A DNA stretch of 64,000 nt from Chloroflexota bacterium (GCA_021325635.1 JAJPGV010000062.1:44365-108364); one strand, 5' to 3'; shown: positions 1-9,119, counted from the stretch's first letter. Notes: generated by a model from the sequence alone, not told the origin. Made by a program: numbers and translations.

Positions 1-1
1 G

Positions 2-742
2 GTGGGCCTCGCCAACTACGTCTTCGTCTTCACCGACAAGAGCATGCTGGTTGCGCTGCGCAACAACGGCCTGTGGCTGGTGCTGTTCACGCTGTTGACG
101 GTGGGGCTGGGTCTGCTGGTCGCGGTGCTGACGGACCGGGTCCGCTACGAGGCCGCGGCCAAGTCGCTGGTGTTCCTGCCGATGGCGGTGTCGTTCACCG
201 CGGCATCGGTGATCTGGAAGTTCATGTTCGACTACCGGCCGCCCGGCACGCCGCAGACCGGGACGCTCAACGCGGTGCTGTCGCTCATTCCGGGCTTTCA
301 GCCGCGCGCGTGGCTGATCAATCCACCCCTGAACAACGTCTTTCTGATCGTGGCCGCGGTGTGGGTCTGGACGGGCTTTTGCATGGTGATCCTGTCAGCT
401 GCGCTGAAGGGCATCCCCAGCGAGGTCCAGGAAGCAGCCCGCGTCGACGGCGCAACCGAGTGGCAGCTGTTCTGGCGCATCACCTTCCCCCTGCTGGGCT
501 CGACGGTGGCCGTGGCGATCACCATCATGGTCGTCTTCGCCCTCAAGACGTTCGACGTGGTGTACGTCATGACGAACGGCAACTACGACACCCAGAACAC
601 CGCCTTCGCGCAGTACGAACAGCTGTTCGTCAACCATGACTTCGGCCACGCCGCGGCCATCGGCGTGGTGCTGCTGATAGCCATCCTGCCGGTGCTGGCC
701 TTCAACCTGCGCCGCTTCCAGCAGCAGGAGAGCACCCGCTGA
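2..742 (+). CDS. Sugar ABC transporter permease, MalF/UgpA-like (5' partial)
   Basis: Membrane-spanning permease of a carbohydrate-type (CUT1) ABC importer; it would form the channel with the next gene and couple to an ATPase encoded elsewhere. The protein is a run of hydrophobic helices (around residues 22-44, 55-75, 110-135, 165-185, 215-238). It has the cytoplasmic EAA loop at 141-160 (EVQEAARVDGATEWQLFWR) that docks on the ATPase. The first codon available is a GTG one base inside the window, and MalF-type proteins are usually about 290-310 residues, so the true N-terminus probably lies upstream. The stop overlaps the ATG of the next permease (TGATG), a typical translationally coupled pair. 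The substrate cannot be told from sequence. Confidence 0.9.
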   Translation: MGLANYVFVFTDKSMLVALRNNGLWLVLFTLLTVGLGLLVAVLTDRVRYEAAAKSLVFLPMAVSFTAASVIWKFMFDYRPPGTPQTGTLNAVLSLIPGFQPRAWLINPPLNNVFLIVAAVWVWTGFCMVILSAALKGIPSEVQEAARVDGATEWQLFWRITFPLLGSTVAVAITIMVVFALKTFDVVYVMTNGNYDTQNTAFAQYEQLFVNHDFGHAAAIGVVLLIAILPVLAFNLRRFQQQESTR

Positions 743-1632
743 TGGCGGCCATCGAGCTGCGCCGGGCCGCGGCCGTGCCGGTCGCGCCGCGGCTGGAGCG
801 CCGGCTCGGGCGGCTGCCGCTGCACCTCGTCATCGTCGTGATCTGCGCGCTGTGGCTGCTGCCGTCGGTGGGGCTGCTGGTGTCGTCGTTCCGGCCGCCG
901 CAGCTGGTGGCCACGACCGGCTGGTGGACCGCCTTCCATCCGCCCTTCGAATTCACCCTGCAGAACTACCGCCAGGTGCTGTCCACCTACAACATGGGCA
1001 CCAGCTTCGTGAACAGCCTGCTGATCGCCGTGCCGGCGACGGTTATCCCGCTGCTGATCGCCGCTTACGCCGCCTACGCCTTTGCCTGGATGCGTTTCCC
1101 AGGGCGGCAGGGGCTGTTCTTGGTGGTGGTTGGCCTGCTGGTCGTGCCGCTGCAAACCACCTTCATCCCGGTACTGCACCTGTTCGTCCAGCTCGGGTTG
1201 GCCGGAACGTTCCTCGGCATCTGGCTGGCCCACACCGGCTACGGCCTGCCCCTGGCCATCTACCTGCTGCGCAACTTCATCGGCGAGCTCCCCAAGGACA
1301 TGTTCGAATCGGCCCTGATCGACGGAGCCGGCCATTGGACGATGTTCTTCCGGCTGGTGCTGCCGACGTCGGTGGCGGCCCTGGCGTCGCTGGCCATCTT
1401 CCAGTTCCTGTGGGTCTGGAACGACCTGCTGGTGGCGCTGATCTACCTCGGCGGGCAGCCCAGCGTGGCGCCGGTGACGGTTACCATCTCCAATCTCACC
1501 AACTCGTTGGGCCAGGGCTGGCAGCTGCTGACGGCAGCCGCGTTCATTTCGATGGCGCTGCCGTTGGCGGTGTTCTTCGGGCTGCAGCGCTACTTTGCCA
1601 GCGGGCTCCTGGCTGGGTCCGTTAAAGGCTAG
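742..1632 (+). CDS. Sugar ABC transporter permease, MalG-like
   Basis: Second permease subunit of the same CUT1-type sugar importer. It is 296 residues with six hydrophobic segments, the first after a short basic cytoplasmic N-terminus (residues about 30-50). The EAA loop near 185-210 contains ELPKDMFESALIDGAGHW. The start overlaps the stop of the preceding permease by one base. No solute-binding protein or ATPase follows: the next gene is convergent with only 15 bases between, so this is the last gene of its operon. Family assignment is firm, substrate unknown. Confidence 0.93.
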   Translation: MAAIELRRAAAVPVAPRLERRLGRLPLHLVIVVICALWLLPSVGLLVSSFRPPQLVATTGWWTAFHPPFEFTLQNYRQVLSTYNMGTSFVNSLLIAVPATVIPLLIAAYAAYAFAWMRFPGRQGLFLVVVGLLVVPLQTTFIPVLHLFVQLGLAGTFLGIWLAHTGYGLPLAIYLLRNFIGELPKDMFESALIDGAGHWTMFFRLVLPTSVAALASLAIFQFLWVWNDLLVALIYLGGQPSVAPVTVTISNLTNSLGQGWQLLTAAAFISMALPLAVFFGLQRYFASGLLAGSVKG

Positions 1633-1647
1633 GAGCCCGCTCCGCGC

Positions 1648-2766
1648 TCAGGCCGCCTTGAAGACGTAGTCCGGGTTCTTGTAAGCCTCGTCGGGCATGA
1701 GCGAGGTGAGGCCGCGCTTGGCCAGCTCCGACTCGAAGTATTCGCGGATCCAGGGGTCCTCGTGGGCGAACTCGATCTGGTTGTTGGCACGGTCGACAAC
1801 CTTCTCATCATGCCCGTGGAACTGCATCATGGGATGCAGCGCCAGATAGCGGGCAGGATCGCCGGCCAGGTTGAAGTGCTGGTGGAACCATTTGTTGGGC
1901 GGCACGAACATCGACCCCTCGTGCCACGGCACGATGACACGCTCCTTGCCCTCCTCCCACATCAGTGAAAAGCCCTCGCCGCCCGGGATGACAATGGCCC
2001 GGCCCGGTCCATGCCGGTGGGCGGGCTTGTAGGTGCGCGGCTGGAACACGGACATGTGGCAGGTCATCTCCGAGCCCGCGAACTGGATGGTCACGCTCTT
2101 GCTGCCGCCGCGGCCCTGCTGCTGGCCCAGCTTGTCCCAGGCCTGCATGTCCGGGAAGAAGTTGCCGTACCAGTAGGCGCGGCTGGCGTGCCAGAACAAC
2201 CCCTCACCGCTGCCCACGAATTTGGCCTCGGAGTAGAAGTCCTGATGCCGGCTGAAGGCGCCGGCCGGAGGCTGGTACGGATTGTTCAGGAAGAAATCCG
2301 GGTCGGGCACGATCGACATGGCCACCGGCAGGTGACTGTAGTGCAGCAGGCGCGCCGGCTTGTCGCCTTGCATGTTGACGAACTGCCGCTGGTAGCCGGC
2401 CGGCACCATATACAACGCCCGGTCCTCCCACTCGAAGCTGCGGGCGTCTCCTTCGTTGTCCGTCCAGACGTTGGTTACGCCGCGGCCGGACAGCACGTAC
2501 ACCACCTCGTTGATCGACATCTTGTAGGGCGGCTGCGTCTCCCCCGGCTTGATCTCGGTGATCCGCGTTTCGCTGACCCCCTGCTGGCCTTCCAGCTGGA
2601 TGAAGGCCGCGTTGCACTTGCGCTCCTCCCACCAGGCCAGTTCGGCCGTGCGGCAGTCGGGTACGAAGAACCCGCGGTGCACGGGGACGCCGCGAGTGTC
2701 CATCCACTCGTCATACGCGTATTGGGTGCGCGGGGCGCTGCCAGTTGATTGCGTCTCGGCTGCCAC
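1648..2766 (-). CDS. Bicupin (two-cupin-domain) protein
   Basis: 372-residue cytosolic protein with two cupin beta-barrels. The N-terminal cupin (about 60-160) contains INEVVYVLSGRG. The C-terminal cupin (about 225-330) contains PAHRHGPGRAIVIPGGEG followed by FHQHFN, giving His residues suited to metal binding. It resembles the gentisate-dioxygenase-like/uncharacterised bicupin group, but an enzyme activity is not proven by the motifs. The GTG start is preceded by GGAGGGG at a normal distance. The gene is convergent with the sugar permease operon and lies 74 bases downstream of the cupredoxin gene on the same strand. Confidence 0.8.
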   Translation of the reverse strand: MAAETQSTGSAPRTQYAYDEWMDTRGVPVHRGFFVPDCRTAELAWWEERKCNAAFIQLEGQQGVSETRITEIKPGETQPPYKMSINEVVYVLSGRGVTNVWTDNEGDARSFEWEDRALYMVPAGYQRQFVNMQGDKPARLLHYSHLPVAMSIVPDPDFFLNNPYQPPAGAFSRHQDFYSEAKFVGSGEGLFWHASRAYWYGNFFPDMQAWDKLGQQQGRGGSKSVTIQFAGSEMTCHMSVFQPRTYKPAHRHGPGRAIVIPGGEGFSLMWEEGKERVIVPWHEGSMFVPPNKWFHQHFNLAGDPARYLALHPMMQFHGHDEKVVDRANNQIEFAHEDPWIREYFESELAKRGLTSLMPDEAYKNPDYVFKAA

Positions 2767-2840
2767 GATGGGACCCCTCCAGGCAAATGTTGTCCTCGAA
2801 GCATACCTGCCCGCCCCCTTCTTGATGGGCAGCGGCCGAA

Positions 2841-3818
2841 TCAGCCAGCCGGCAGCACCTGGATTGTCCCGGTCATGCCCAGATCGTCGTGTAAGGAGCA
2901 GAAGTAGCTGTAGGTCCCGGGCGCGGTGAAGGTGACGTTGAACGTGGTTCCAAAGGGGAACCCGTTACCCACGAAGCCGGAGTTCACCGACTGGCCGGGC
3001 GAGCCTATGGTGGCGTGAGACGGACCATCGACTCCGGCCGGGGCGAAGGCGCCAAGCGGGCCACCCGGCGGCTCGGTCCCAAAGGTGACGGTGTGCGGGG
3101 TCTCTGGGTCACGGTTCGTCCAGGTGACCGTTTGGCCCGCCCGGACCACGAGCCTCTGCGGCAGGAAGCTGGCCACGAACACCCGCGGGTCGCCAATGCC
3201 AGCGGTCTCCTGGTTGCGTCCGGCCGAGATCGCCGCCGCCAGCCCGGCTCCGGACAGCCCAAATCCTTCCCCCACGAAGCGGGCCTTGCCGGCCAGCGCC
3301 TGAGCGTCGTAGAACGGCTGGTCGTGCGGATAGGGTGCGCCGGACTGCTGGACCTGGATCGTTCCGGTCATGCCGCTGTGTACAAGGCACACGAATTGAT
3401 AGGTGCCGGCCTTGCCGAACTGCAGGCTGAGCGTTTGGCCCTGGAACAGCAGGCCTGAGTTCACATAGCCGCTGCCCTGGTAGCCCCCTGGCGGCGGCGC
3501 GGTCGGTGCCGCCACCACCGGGTTGAACTGGATGCCGCCTCCCGGGGCGGGGATCACCAGGTCCGGGCGGGGGCCTCCGGATAGGAACGTGACGGTGTGG
3601 AATTCACCGCTGTTGACCGTCCAGGTGATGGTGTCGCCGACATCGACCGTTAGGCTATCGGGCAGGAACTGAGTGACCTGGATGGCCGAAGATCCCTGGT
3701 CTCCGGCCACCGCGTTCCAGTGTGCGGGCGCTGCCGCCTGCACGCCGGCCGGAGCTGCAAGCATGGCCGCGGCGCATGCGCCGGCCAGAGCACGCGCGAG
3801 CATGGATTGGATACGCAC
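2841..3818 (-). CDS. Exported two-domain blue-copper (cupredoxin) protein
   Basis: 325 residues with a signal peptide (residues 1-29, Ala-rich hydrophobic stretch ending VQAAA), so exported. Two plastocyanin-like domains follow, each with a complete type-1 copper site. Domain one has H74, C144, H147 and M150 (CLVHSGM). Domain two has H242, C307, H310 and M315 (CSLHDDLGM). Both end in the same MTGTIQV strand, indicating internal duplication. The protein probably carries electrons or binds copper outside the membrane; the partner is unknown. GTG start at 3818, with an alternative ATG at 3803. Confidence 0.88.
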   Translation of the reverse strand: MRIQSMLARALAGACAAAMLAAPAGVQAAAPAHWNAVAGDQGSSAIQVTQFLPDSLTVDVGDTITWTVNSGEFHTVTFLSGGPRPDLVIPAPGGGIQFNPVVAAPTAPPPGGYQGSGYVNSGLLFQGQTLSLQFGKAGTYQFVCLVHSGMTGTIQVQQSGAPYPHDQPFYDAQALAGKARFVGEGFGLSGAGLAAAISAGRNQETAGIGDPRVFVASFLPQRLVVRAGQTVTWTNRDPETPHTVTFGTEPPGGPLGAFAPAGVDGPSHATIGSPGQSVNSGFVGNGFPFGTTFNVTFTAPGTYSYFCSLHDDLGMTGTIQVLPAG

Positions 3819-3930
3819 GACCTACCCCCAAAGCGAAGTCCAAGCGCGAGGGTAGACCGGAAGGCGGGACCAGGGCATCTGCCGAAACCCCCATTTCACG
3901 AGGGAGAACACGCCTCGGCCTGTGCTGTGA

Positions 3931-4371
3931 TTACCCGGTGCCGCCGGCCCGCCGCAGGGCGATGACCGGGATCGTCCGGCTGGTCTTCTCCTGGTACTCA
4001 CCGAAGTTGGGATAGCGCCGGGCCTGCTCCGCGTACAGCCGGTCCCGCTCTTCGCCCTCGAGCTGCGTGGCCTCAGCCTCATACGACTCCGCGCCGACCT
4101 CCACGGTCACCCGCGGGTTCGCCTTGAGGTTGTGATACCAGTCGGGATGGCGCGGCGCACCCCCTTTGGAGGCGAACACGAGCAGCCGGTCCCCGTCAGG
4201 CAGATACATGATGGGCGTGGTATGGCTCCGCCCAGTCTTGGCCCCGGTGCTGGTCAACAGGAGCACCGGCGCGCCTTCGAAGTGGCCGCCGACCTTGCCC
4301 GTGTTGGCGCGGAACTCCTCGATGATCGCGCGATTGCGATCCTTGAAACTCGGTTCGTTGGGACTAGCCAC
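3931..4371 (-). CDS. Ddn-like nitroreductase/deazaflavin-dependent oxidoreductase family protein
   Basis: 146 residues, the usual length of the Ddn/F420H2-dependent oxidoreductase family (split beta-barrel). Diagnostic stretches are LLLTSTGAKTGRSHTTPIM (about residues 37-55), GGAPRHPDWYHNLKANP and a C-terminal RTIPVIALRR. In this family these shape the deazaflavin pocket. The likely role is cytosolic reduction using F420 or a related flavin; the substrate is unknown. The GTG start is supported by GGAGG six bases upstream. Presence of the family argues for an actinobacterial/chloroflexal type of host. Confidence 0.88.
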   Translation of the reverse strand: MASPNEPSFKDRNRAIIEEFRANTGKVGGHFEGAPVLLLTSTGAKTGRSHTTPIMYLPDGDRLLVFASKGGAPRHPDWYHNLKANPRVTVEVGAESYEAEATQLEGEERDRLYAEQARRYPNFGEYQEKTSRTIPVIALRRAGGTG

Positions 4372-4432
4372 GTTGCCTCCACCGGCGAGAAGTTACGGAC
4401 GAGCTATCGCTTCCGCAGGTAAACCATATTAC

Positions 4433-4445
4433 TACAGATACTGTA
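4433..4445. promoter_or_regulatory. Short inverted repeat upstream of the Ddn-like gene
   Basis: TACAG-ATA-CTGTA, a 5-3-5 palindrome in the AT-rich gap between the divergent Ddn-like gene and PPK2, next to a TAATAT-like -10 on the minus strand. It could be an operator; the regulator is unknown. Confidence 0.3.
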
Positions 4446-4547
4446 TCGAGAAGGGAAGGCCGGGATCGCGGCTTGGCTGGCGTGCGTTTATACGTCGTTG
4501 CCACGCCCTTGCGTGCCCGTTGATGCACAGCAACATAGACTGCTTGC

Positions 4548-5276
4548 GTGCTGAGCCTCGCGGCGTTCGAAGACTGGCCGTCGCTGACGGACGAGGAGAC
4601 CTACCGGCGTGAGCTGAAGCGCCACCAGTTTCGGTCGCTGCAGCTGCAGCAGAAGCTTCACCGGCACAGCCGCAAGGCCGTGCTCGTCGTCGAGGGTTGG
4701 GACGCGGCCGGCAAGGGTGGCGCCATTCGCCGCCTATGCGAAACGCTCGATCCCCGCGGCTACAGCGTCCACGCTGTTGGTCCTCCTAGCGAGGACGAGC
4801 TGGAGCACCACTACCTGTGGCGCTTCTGGCGCGACCTGCCAGCTGCCGGCCGCCTCGGCATCTTCGACCGCAGCTGGTATGGCCGGGTGCTGGTGGAGCG
4901 CGTCGACAAGCTGACGCCGGAGCACCGCTGGCGGCAGGCGTACGACGAAATCAACGAGTTCGAGCGGATGCTGGTCGATGACGGCACGCCGGTGATCAAG
5001 ATCTTCCTGCACGTCAGCAAGCGTGAGCAGGCCAAGCGCTTCGAGGAGCGCAGGGACAACCCGCTCAAGTCCTGGAAGCTGACAAACTCGGACTGGGACG
5101 CGCACCGCAAGTACGACGACTACTATCAGGCCACCGACGATATGCTGGCGCGCACCCACACCGACTACGCGCCGTGGCTCGTGGTGTCGGCCAACCGCAA
5201 GTGGTACGCCCGCATCCAGGTGCTCGACGCCTTCTGCACCGCCCTGGAAGCGCACCACGCCAAGGAGCTTCGCTAA
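4548..5276 (+). CDS. ppk2: Polyphosphate kinase 2 family protein
   Basis: 242-residue single-domain PPK2 (P-loop kinase fold), which transfers phosphate between polyphosphate and nucleotides in the cytosol. Walker A is GWDAAGKG at residues 50-57. The family signature FDRSWYGRVLVERV follows at 106-119, and a lid-type region with RRDNPLKSWKLTNSDW lies further on. The GTG start is at 4548; only weak ribosome-binding signals precede it. Whether it uses nucleoside mono- or diphosphates cannot be read safely from sequence. It is transcribed alone, away from the Ddn-like gene. Confidence 0.92.
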   Translation: MLSLAAFEDWPSLTDEETYRRELKRHQFRSLQLQQKLHRHSRKAVLVVEGWDAAGKGGAIRRLCETLDPRGYSVHAVGPPSEDELEHHYLWRFWRDLPAAGRLGIFDRSWYGRVLVERVDKLTPEHRWRQAYDEINEFERMLVDDGTPVIKIFLHVSKREQAKRFEERRDNPLKSWKLTNSDWDAHRKYDDYYQATDDMLARTHTDYAPWLVVSANRKWYARIQVLDAFCTALEAHHAKELR

Positions 5277-5405
5277 CCGTCAGGCCGGCCCGACCCCTCC
5301 GCCAGGCCATGGCGCGGTCACCGGCCAACGCCCATCCGCGCCGCGTAGCGCTGCTTCGGGTACCTGGCAAGGCCTACCAGGAACCGGACGGAGAAACCGG
5401 CTGCG

Positions 5406-5648
5406 CTATCCGGCTTCGAACTCGCCCGTCACCACGTACCGGAATGGCAGATCGACTGCCTCCGATTGCAGAACGTTCGCAACCTGCTTCTTGGTGAGGT
5501 CCGAATCCTCTTCCAGGTAGATGGTCAGCTGGCCCTCCGGCTCACCGACGCCGGCCACACCGTCAATGGCCAGCAATCGCGGGGAGAGGCGCTCTTTCAT
5601 ATCCACGTAATCGACCTCGGGAGCATCGGCCAGAGACCGGCTGCTCAC
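5406..5648 (-). CDS. Small protein downstream of the trypsin-fold protease
   Basis: 80 residues, acidic, no recognised domain, no signal peptide or membrane helix. The pattern IDGVAGVGEPEGQLTIYLEED looks like the compact alpha/beta repeats that accompany Nal1-type proteases ('GVxGVGxxxG...I.VYL'). The gene starts two bases after the protease stop, so the two are surely co-transcribed, and a role as inhibitor or partner is plausible but inferred. Last gene of a three-gene operon (7364 to 5406). Confidence 0.7.
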   Translation of the reverse strand: MSSRSLADAPEVDYVDMKERLSPRLLAIDGVAGVGEPEGQLTIYLEEDSDLTKKQVANVLQSEAVDLPFRYVVTGEFEAG

Positions 5649-5650
5649 CT

Positions 5651-6742
5651 TTAGGGTATCAACGTGACGGCCAGGTCACCAAGCACGTCGACCAGCGGAT
5701 TGGCCGCGGAAAAGCCGCGTGCTGCTCCAAAGTGAAGCCCCACGGCCTGGTTCGAAGCAACATCGATGAGTAATGCGCCCGAGTCGCCGGCCGCGCTGAA
5801 TGGCCCGCCGTCGCCCTGCACGAGAATCTGATTTCGAAAGACGAACTTACCGGCTGGGTACTTCATGACAATATCCACCGACGGATCCACTATCACGCCG
5901 TAGCTCAGGCCGGTGGTGCGTCCGATCTTGTGCACCCGCAGACCCTTCCGCGGCGCGATGGGGTCCGGACGAACGAGTGGCGGCATGGGCGGCACAAAGG
6001 TGCTGATGACGGCGTCGGGAGTAAGCGGCCGTGCCAGCGCGCAGTCCATGCGGTTGTACACGCCCGCATTGAGGGTGACTGTGTACGACAGAGTGCCAAT
6101 CTGATCGTCGTGAGGGTCACCCTTATCGATGAGGCCCGGCTGGAAGATCGGGCTCCCGGTGGGGAGCCGGCCAGAGTCCGCGAGCACATGGGCACAGCTC
6201 AGAATGTGGGCCTCACCACTCGCGTCTCGGACCAGCGCTCCAAAGGTGCCAGCCATGGCAGAGTTGAAGCCAATCGAGCAGCCAGGCCTGGCCGGCCGCC
6301 AGCGTTCTCTCAAGCCCGGAACGCTCGCCTGAACCGCCCAGAAGTCGCCGCTCTCAATGACGTCGGTCTCGAATCCATTCACTCGAGCCGGTAACCTGAA
6401 CGGCCCTGGAACCGCCTCGGGCTCGAACTTGCGGACCACGTAGAAGCGCACTACCTCCCGCTCCTGGCCCTCTCCGCCGGTCATCTTTTCTCCGACACCC
6501 ACGCCGACGACGTTTTGGCCGAACACCGGATGCAGTGGAGCGCGGCTTGGCGCCCCCCGGCTGTCCGCCGAGCCAAGCGATATGGGAGGCGAGATGTCGT
6601 ACCCCAGCAGGATCGTGCTACCCAGCGCTTCGATCGAGCCGTCACCCTCGACCGGAAGGTAGGTGGCGGATGCCAGCTGCTTGGCGGCGAGAATGTCGGG
6701 AAACGTCCCGTCGGATAACCCGTAGGTCATGCCTATCGCCAT
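5651..6742 (-). CDS. Trypsin-fold (Nal1-like) serine protease family protein
   Basis: 363 residues. The C-terminal two-thirds is a chymotrypsin-like fold with an apparent triad: H185 in LSCAHVLAD, D233 in RMDCALARP and S321 in AAGDSGALLID. The KIGRTTGLSYGVI strand just before is typical of the Nal1-like branch. The N-terminal 130 residues include NVVGVGVGEK and form a small alpha/beta domain resembling the downstream gene product. No signal peptide, so it is predicted to be cytosolic. It sits between a small membrane protein (56 bases upstream) and the 80-residue protein; substrate unknown. Confidence 0.8.
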   Translation of the reverse strand: MAIGMTYGLSDGTFPDILAAKQLASATYLPVEGDGSIEALGSTILLGYDISPPISLGSADSRGAPSRAPLHPVFGQNVVGVGVGEKMTGGEGQEREVVRFYVVRKFEPEAVPGPFRLPARVNGFETDVIESGDFWAVQASVPGLRERWRPARPGCSIGFNSAMAGTFGALVRDASGEAHILSCAHVLADSGRLPTGSPIFQPGLIDKGDPHDDQIGTLSYTVTLNAGVYNRMDCALARPLTPDAVISTFVPPMPPLVRPDPIAPRKGLRVHKIGRTTGLSYGVIVDPSVDIVMKYPAGKFVFRNQILVQGDGGPFSAAGDSGALLIDVASNQAVGLHFGAARGFSAANPLVDVLGDLAVTLIP

Positions 6743-6797
6743 GCCGATCCTCCAATCCCTGCCCCTGCCATAGGCAGCCTCACGCCGAGCCGGCGGC

Positions 6798-7364
6798 TCA
6801 CGTTTGGGGTATTCGCTTCACAACTCCCTCGGCGAAGTACCCGAACAAGATGCCGACAATCGCCGCCCCAACCGCGACGAACGCTCCGTTCTGAGACACC
6901 AACGACCAGCTCTGCCACCCGCTCTGAGGAACCGACAGGCTCCAGATGGCAAAAGCCACACAGCCGAGCAGAGCCGTGGCCCACACTCGCTTGGTCACCT
7001 TGCCCGTGGACCATGCCGCCAGCAGCACGAACAGGGGGGTGACGACGATCATGATCACCAGGAGCAGCACTGACGGGTTCTTGGTCTGGGTTGCGATGGC
7101 GGTGACACCCGGCGCATACAAAGCCAGGGTGTCGCTCGGGATCCACTTGGTGAGCTTGTCGAACACCTCCTTGAAAGGCTTCTCACCACCGTCGCCCGCT
7201 CCCTCGGCAAGCGGAGCCGGAGCCGGAGCCGGAGCCGGAGCTGCGGAGACCGGAGCCGGAGCTACCGCCGGAGCAGCCGCGGCCTCTGCCTGCAGAGCCT
7301 CCGGCTGCCCTTCCAAAATCGCAGGCCGCTGCGCGGCCTCAACGCCCATACGCCATGCCCCCAT
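6798..7364 (-). CDS. Small membrane protein with Ala/Pro linker
   Basis: 188 residues: a short N-terminus, an Ala/Pro-rich linker (about 25-55, alternating AP and EA), a soluble KEVFDKLTKWIPSDTLALYAP stretch, then three hydrophobic helices (about 98-121, 128-146, 159-182). The linker DNA is a tandem run of the GGAGCC hexamer, so its length may vary between strains. First gene of the operon with the protease and small protein; it may be the membrane anchor or target of that pair. No family recognised. Confidence 0.72.
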   Translation of the reverse strand: MGAWRMGVEAAQRPAILEGQPEALQAEAAAAPAVAPAPVSAAPAPAPAPAPLAEGAGDGGEKPFKEVFDKLTKWIPSDTLALYAPGVTAIATQTKNPSVLLLVIMIVVTPLFVLLAAWSTGKVTKRVWATALLGCVAFAIWSLSVPQSGWQSWSLVSQNGAFVAVGAAIVGILFGYFAEGVVKRIPQT

Positions 7365-7618
7365 GACAGCTCTCCTGCAGGTGTGATTCTCTCAGAGCAA
7401 CCATCCGTCGAGAGTGGTTGACATCATACAGCGTCAGCCTGGTTAATGCCAGTACTCGGCTTGGTAACCCCGATTGATGAGCCGCCGCCGGTATGAGTCA
7501 AGTCAAACTTCGCGCCGGACAGGTTCTTTGGCCAGCGACACAGCGGCCTCCGACTTGGGCGAACGAGGTGCGTGTTGGCAGCGCTGGCGGCTATCCCGCG
7601 ACGGCCCACCCAACTGAG

Positions 7619-8092
7619 CTACGTCGAGGCGTTCCGTTCCGCCTCGACGAGCGCCGCGAGCTTGCCGAGCGACGATCGCCAGCCGGCCTCGTTATCGGAG
7701 GGTGTCAAGCCCGGCGGCAGCCCTTCGTGCATGGCGAAGATGTCCGTGCCGCCCTCCGCGTCCACCAGGGTGATGGTGATGGTCATCTCCCCCTGCAGCG
7801 CCGGATCGGCCGTCTCGAACTCCACCGCCTCAGCCACCTGCTGGTCAGGCACGAGCTTCAGGAAGCGCCCGTGGTGCGTGTCGGTGTGGGCGGTGGTCTT
7901 GCCGGTCCCGGTCGGCTCGTCGTAGGTCAGCGAGATGCGAAACGAGCCGCCCTCGCGAGGCTCGAAGACGTGCACCTGGCTGGTCATACCGGCCGGCACC
8001 ATCCAGCGCTGCACGGCCGCGGCGTCGAGCAGCGCGCGATAGACCAGCGCCCGAGGCGCGTTGACGTGCTGAAGGATTTGGGTGGTGGCCAT
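7619..8092 (-). CDS. SRPBCC (START-like/AHSA1) domain protein
   Basis: 157 residues from the ATG at 8092 (MATTQILQHVNAPR). A longer reading from 8128 adds 12 residues without support. Typical AHSA1/polyketide-cyclase-like helix-grip fold: an N-terminal APRALVYRALLDAAAVQRWM helix, central strands with EPREGGSFRISLTYD, and the C-terminal helix GWRSSLGKLAALVEAE. Such proteins bind hydrophobic ligands; the specific ligand is unknown. Stands alone between the protease operon and exonuclease III. Confidence 0.85.
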   Translation of the reverse strand: MATTQILQHVNAPRALVYRALLDAAAVQRWMVPAGMTSQVHVFEPREGGSFRISLTYDEPTGTGKTTAHTDTHHGRFLKLVPDQQVAEAVEFETADPALQGEMTITITLVDAEGGTDIFAMHEGLPPGLTPSDNEAGWRSSLGKLAALVEAERNAST

Positions 8093-8176
8093 GCCTGAAA
8101 CTGTGTCAGCCGCGGGGCTCCCCCGCAAGTCGCCATGACGTGGCCGGGAAGCGACTCCTACTGCTAGCCTAAGCTC

Positions 8177-9040
8177 GTGCGGATCGCCACCTGGAACGTC
8201 AACTCGCTCAAGCAGCGAGTTCCCCGCTTCCTGCCGTGGCTCGATGAGCGACGGCCGGACGTGGTGTGCCTGCAGGAGACGAAGCTGGGCAACGACGCCT
8301 GCGTGGCGTTAGTGGGCGCCGAATGCGCCGCCCGCGGCTACGAGCTGGCGGTGCACGGCGAGGCGCAGTGGAACGGCGTGGCGATCCTGTCCCGGGTGGG
8401 CCTGGACGACGTGGTGCAGGGCATCGAGGGCGCGCCCGGATTCCCGCATCCCGAAGCGCGGGCGGTTTCGGCAACGTGTGGCGGCGTGCGCGTGCACTCG
8501 GTCTATGTGCCGAACGGTCGCGTCCCCGGTTCGGATCACTACGCCTACAAGCTGGCCTGGCTTGCGGCCCTGAAAGACGCCGTCGGCAGCGGGCCCCAGC
8601 CGGCCATCGTGTGTGGCGACTTCAACATCGCCCCCACCGACGCCGACGTGTTCGATCCCGCGGCCTACGTCGGACAGACACACGTCACCGTGCCCGAGCG
8701 CGAGGCGCTGGCCGGCTTGCAGCAGCTCGGACTGCACGACGTTGTGCGCGAGCGCTGGCCAGGCCGGCGCGTATTCACCTACTGGGACTACCGCGCCGGC
8801 ATGTTCCACAAAGACCTCGGCATGCGCATCGACCTGGTGCTGGCGACCGATGCCGTCGCCGGACGCGTGAAGGCGGCATGGGTAGACCGCCAGGCCCGCA
8901 AGGGCACGCTGCCCAGCGACCACGCGCCGGTCATCGTGGACCTGGACGAGGCGCCGGACGGGGACATCGGCCCCGTGGTACCGCCGCCATCAGCTCCCGC
9001 GGCCAAGCCAGGCACGACGACGCTCCCGCAAGCGCGCTGA
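8177..9040 (+). CDS. xth: Exonuclease III / AP endonuclease family protein
   Basis: 287-residue member of the EEP nuclease superfamily that cleaves abasic sites and degrades duplex DNA 3'-5' in base-excision repair. Visible motifs: WNVNSL (6-11), catalytic LQETK with E34, VYVPNGR, CGDFNIAPTDADV, and the C-terminal SDHAPVIVDL. The Asn, Glu, Asp and His needed for metal-dependent hydrolysis are all present. The last about 30 residues are Pro/Ala-rich and extend past the usual end. GTG start. Housekeeping gene. Confidence 0.95.
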   Translation: MRIATWNVNSLKQRVPRFLPWLDERRPDVVCLQETKLGNDACVALVGAECAARGYELAVHGEAQWNGVAILSRVGLDDVVQGIEGAPGFPHPEARAVSATCGGVRVHSVYVPNGRVPGSDHYAYKLAWLAALKDAVGSGPQPAIVCGDFNIAPTDADVFDPAAYVGQTHVTVPEREALAGLQQLGLHDVVRERWPGRRVFTYWDYRAGMFHKDLGMRIDLVLATDAVAGRVKAAWVDRQARKGTLPSDHAPVIVDLDEAPDGDIGPVVPPPSAPAAKPGTTTLPQAR

Positions 9041-9119
9041 GCCCGCTTCCTGCATGCGCGGGCAGCGGCGCAACCGATCCCTGCCGGCACAGGCCGCGCG
9101 GAAGCTGTGCAGCCCGGCG

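Noticed and set aside
7600..7625. D-arm-like GTAGCTCAGTTGGG on the minus strand, suggesting a tRNA gene
   Set aside because: No matching D-stem closure, anticodon arm or T arm follows, and the segment includes the stop codon of the SRPBCC gene.
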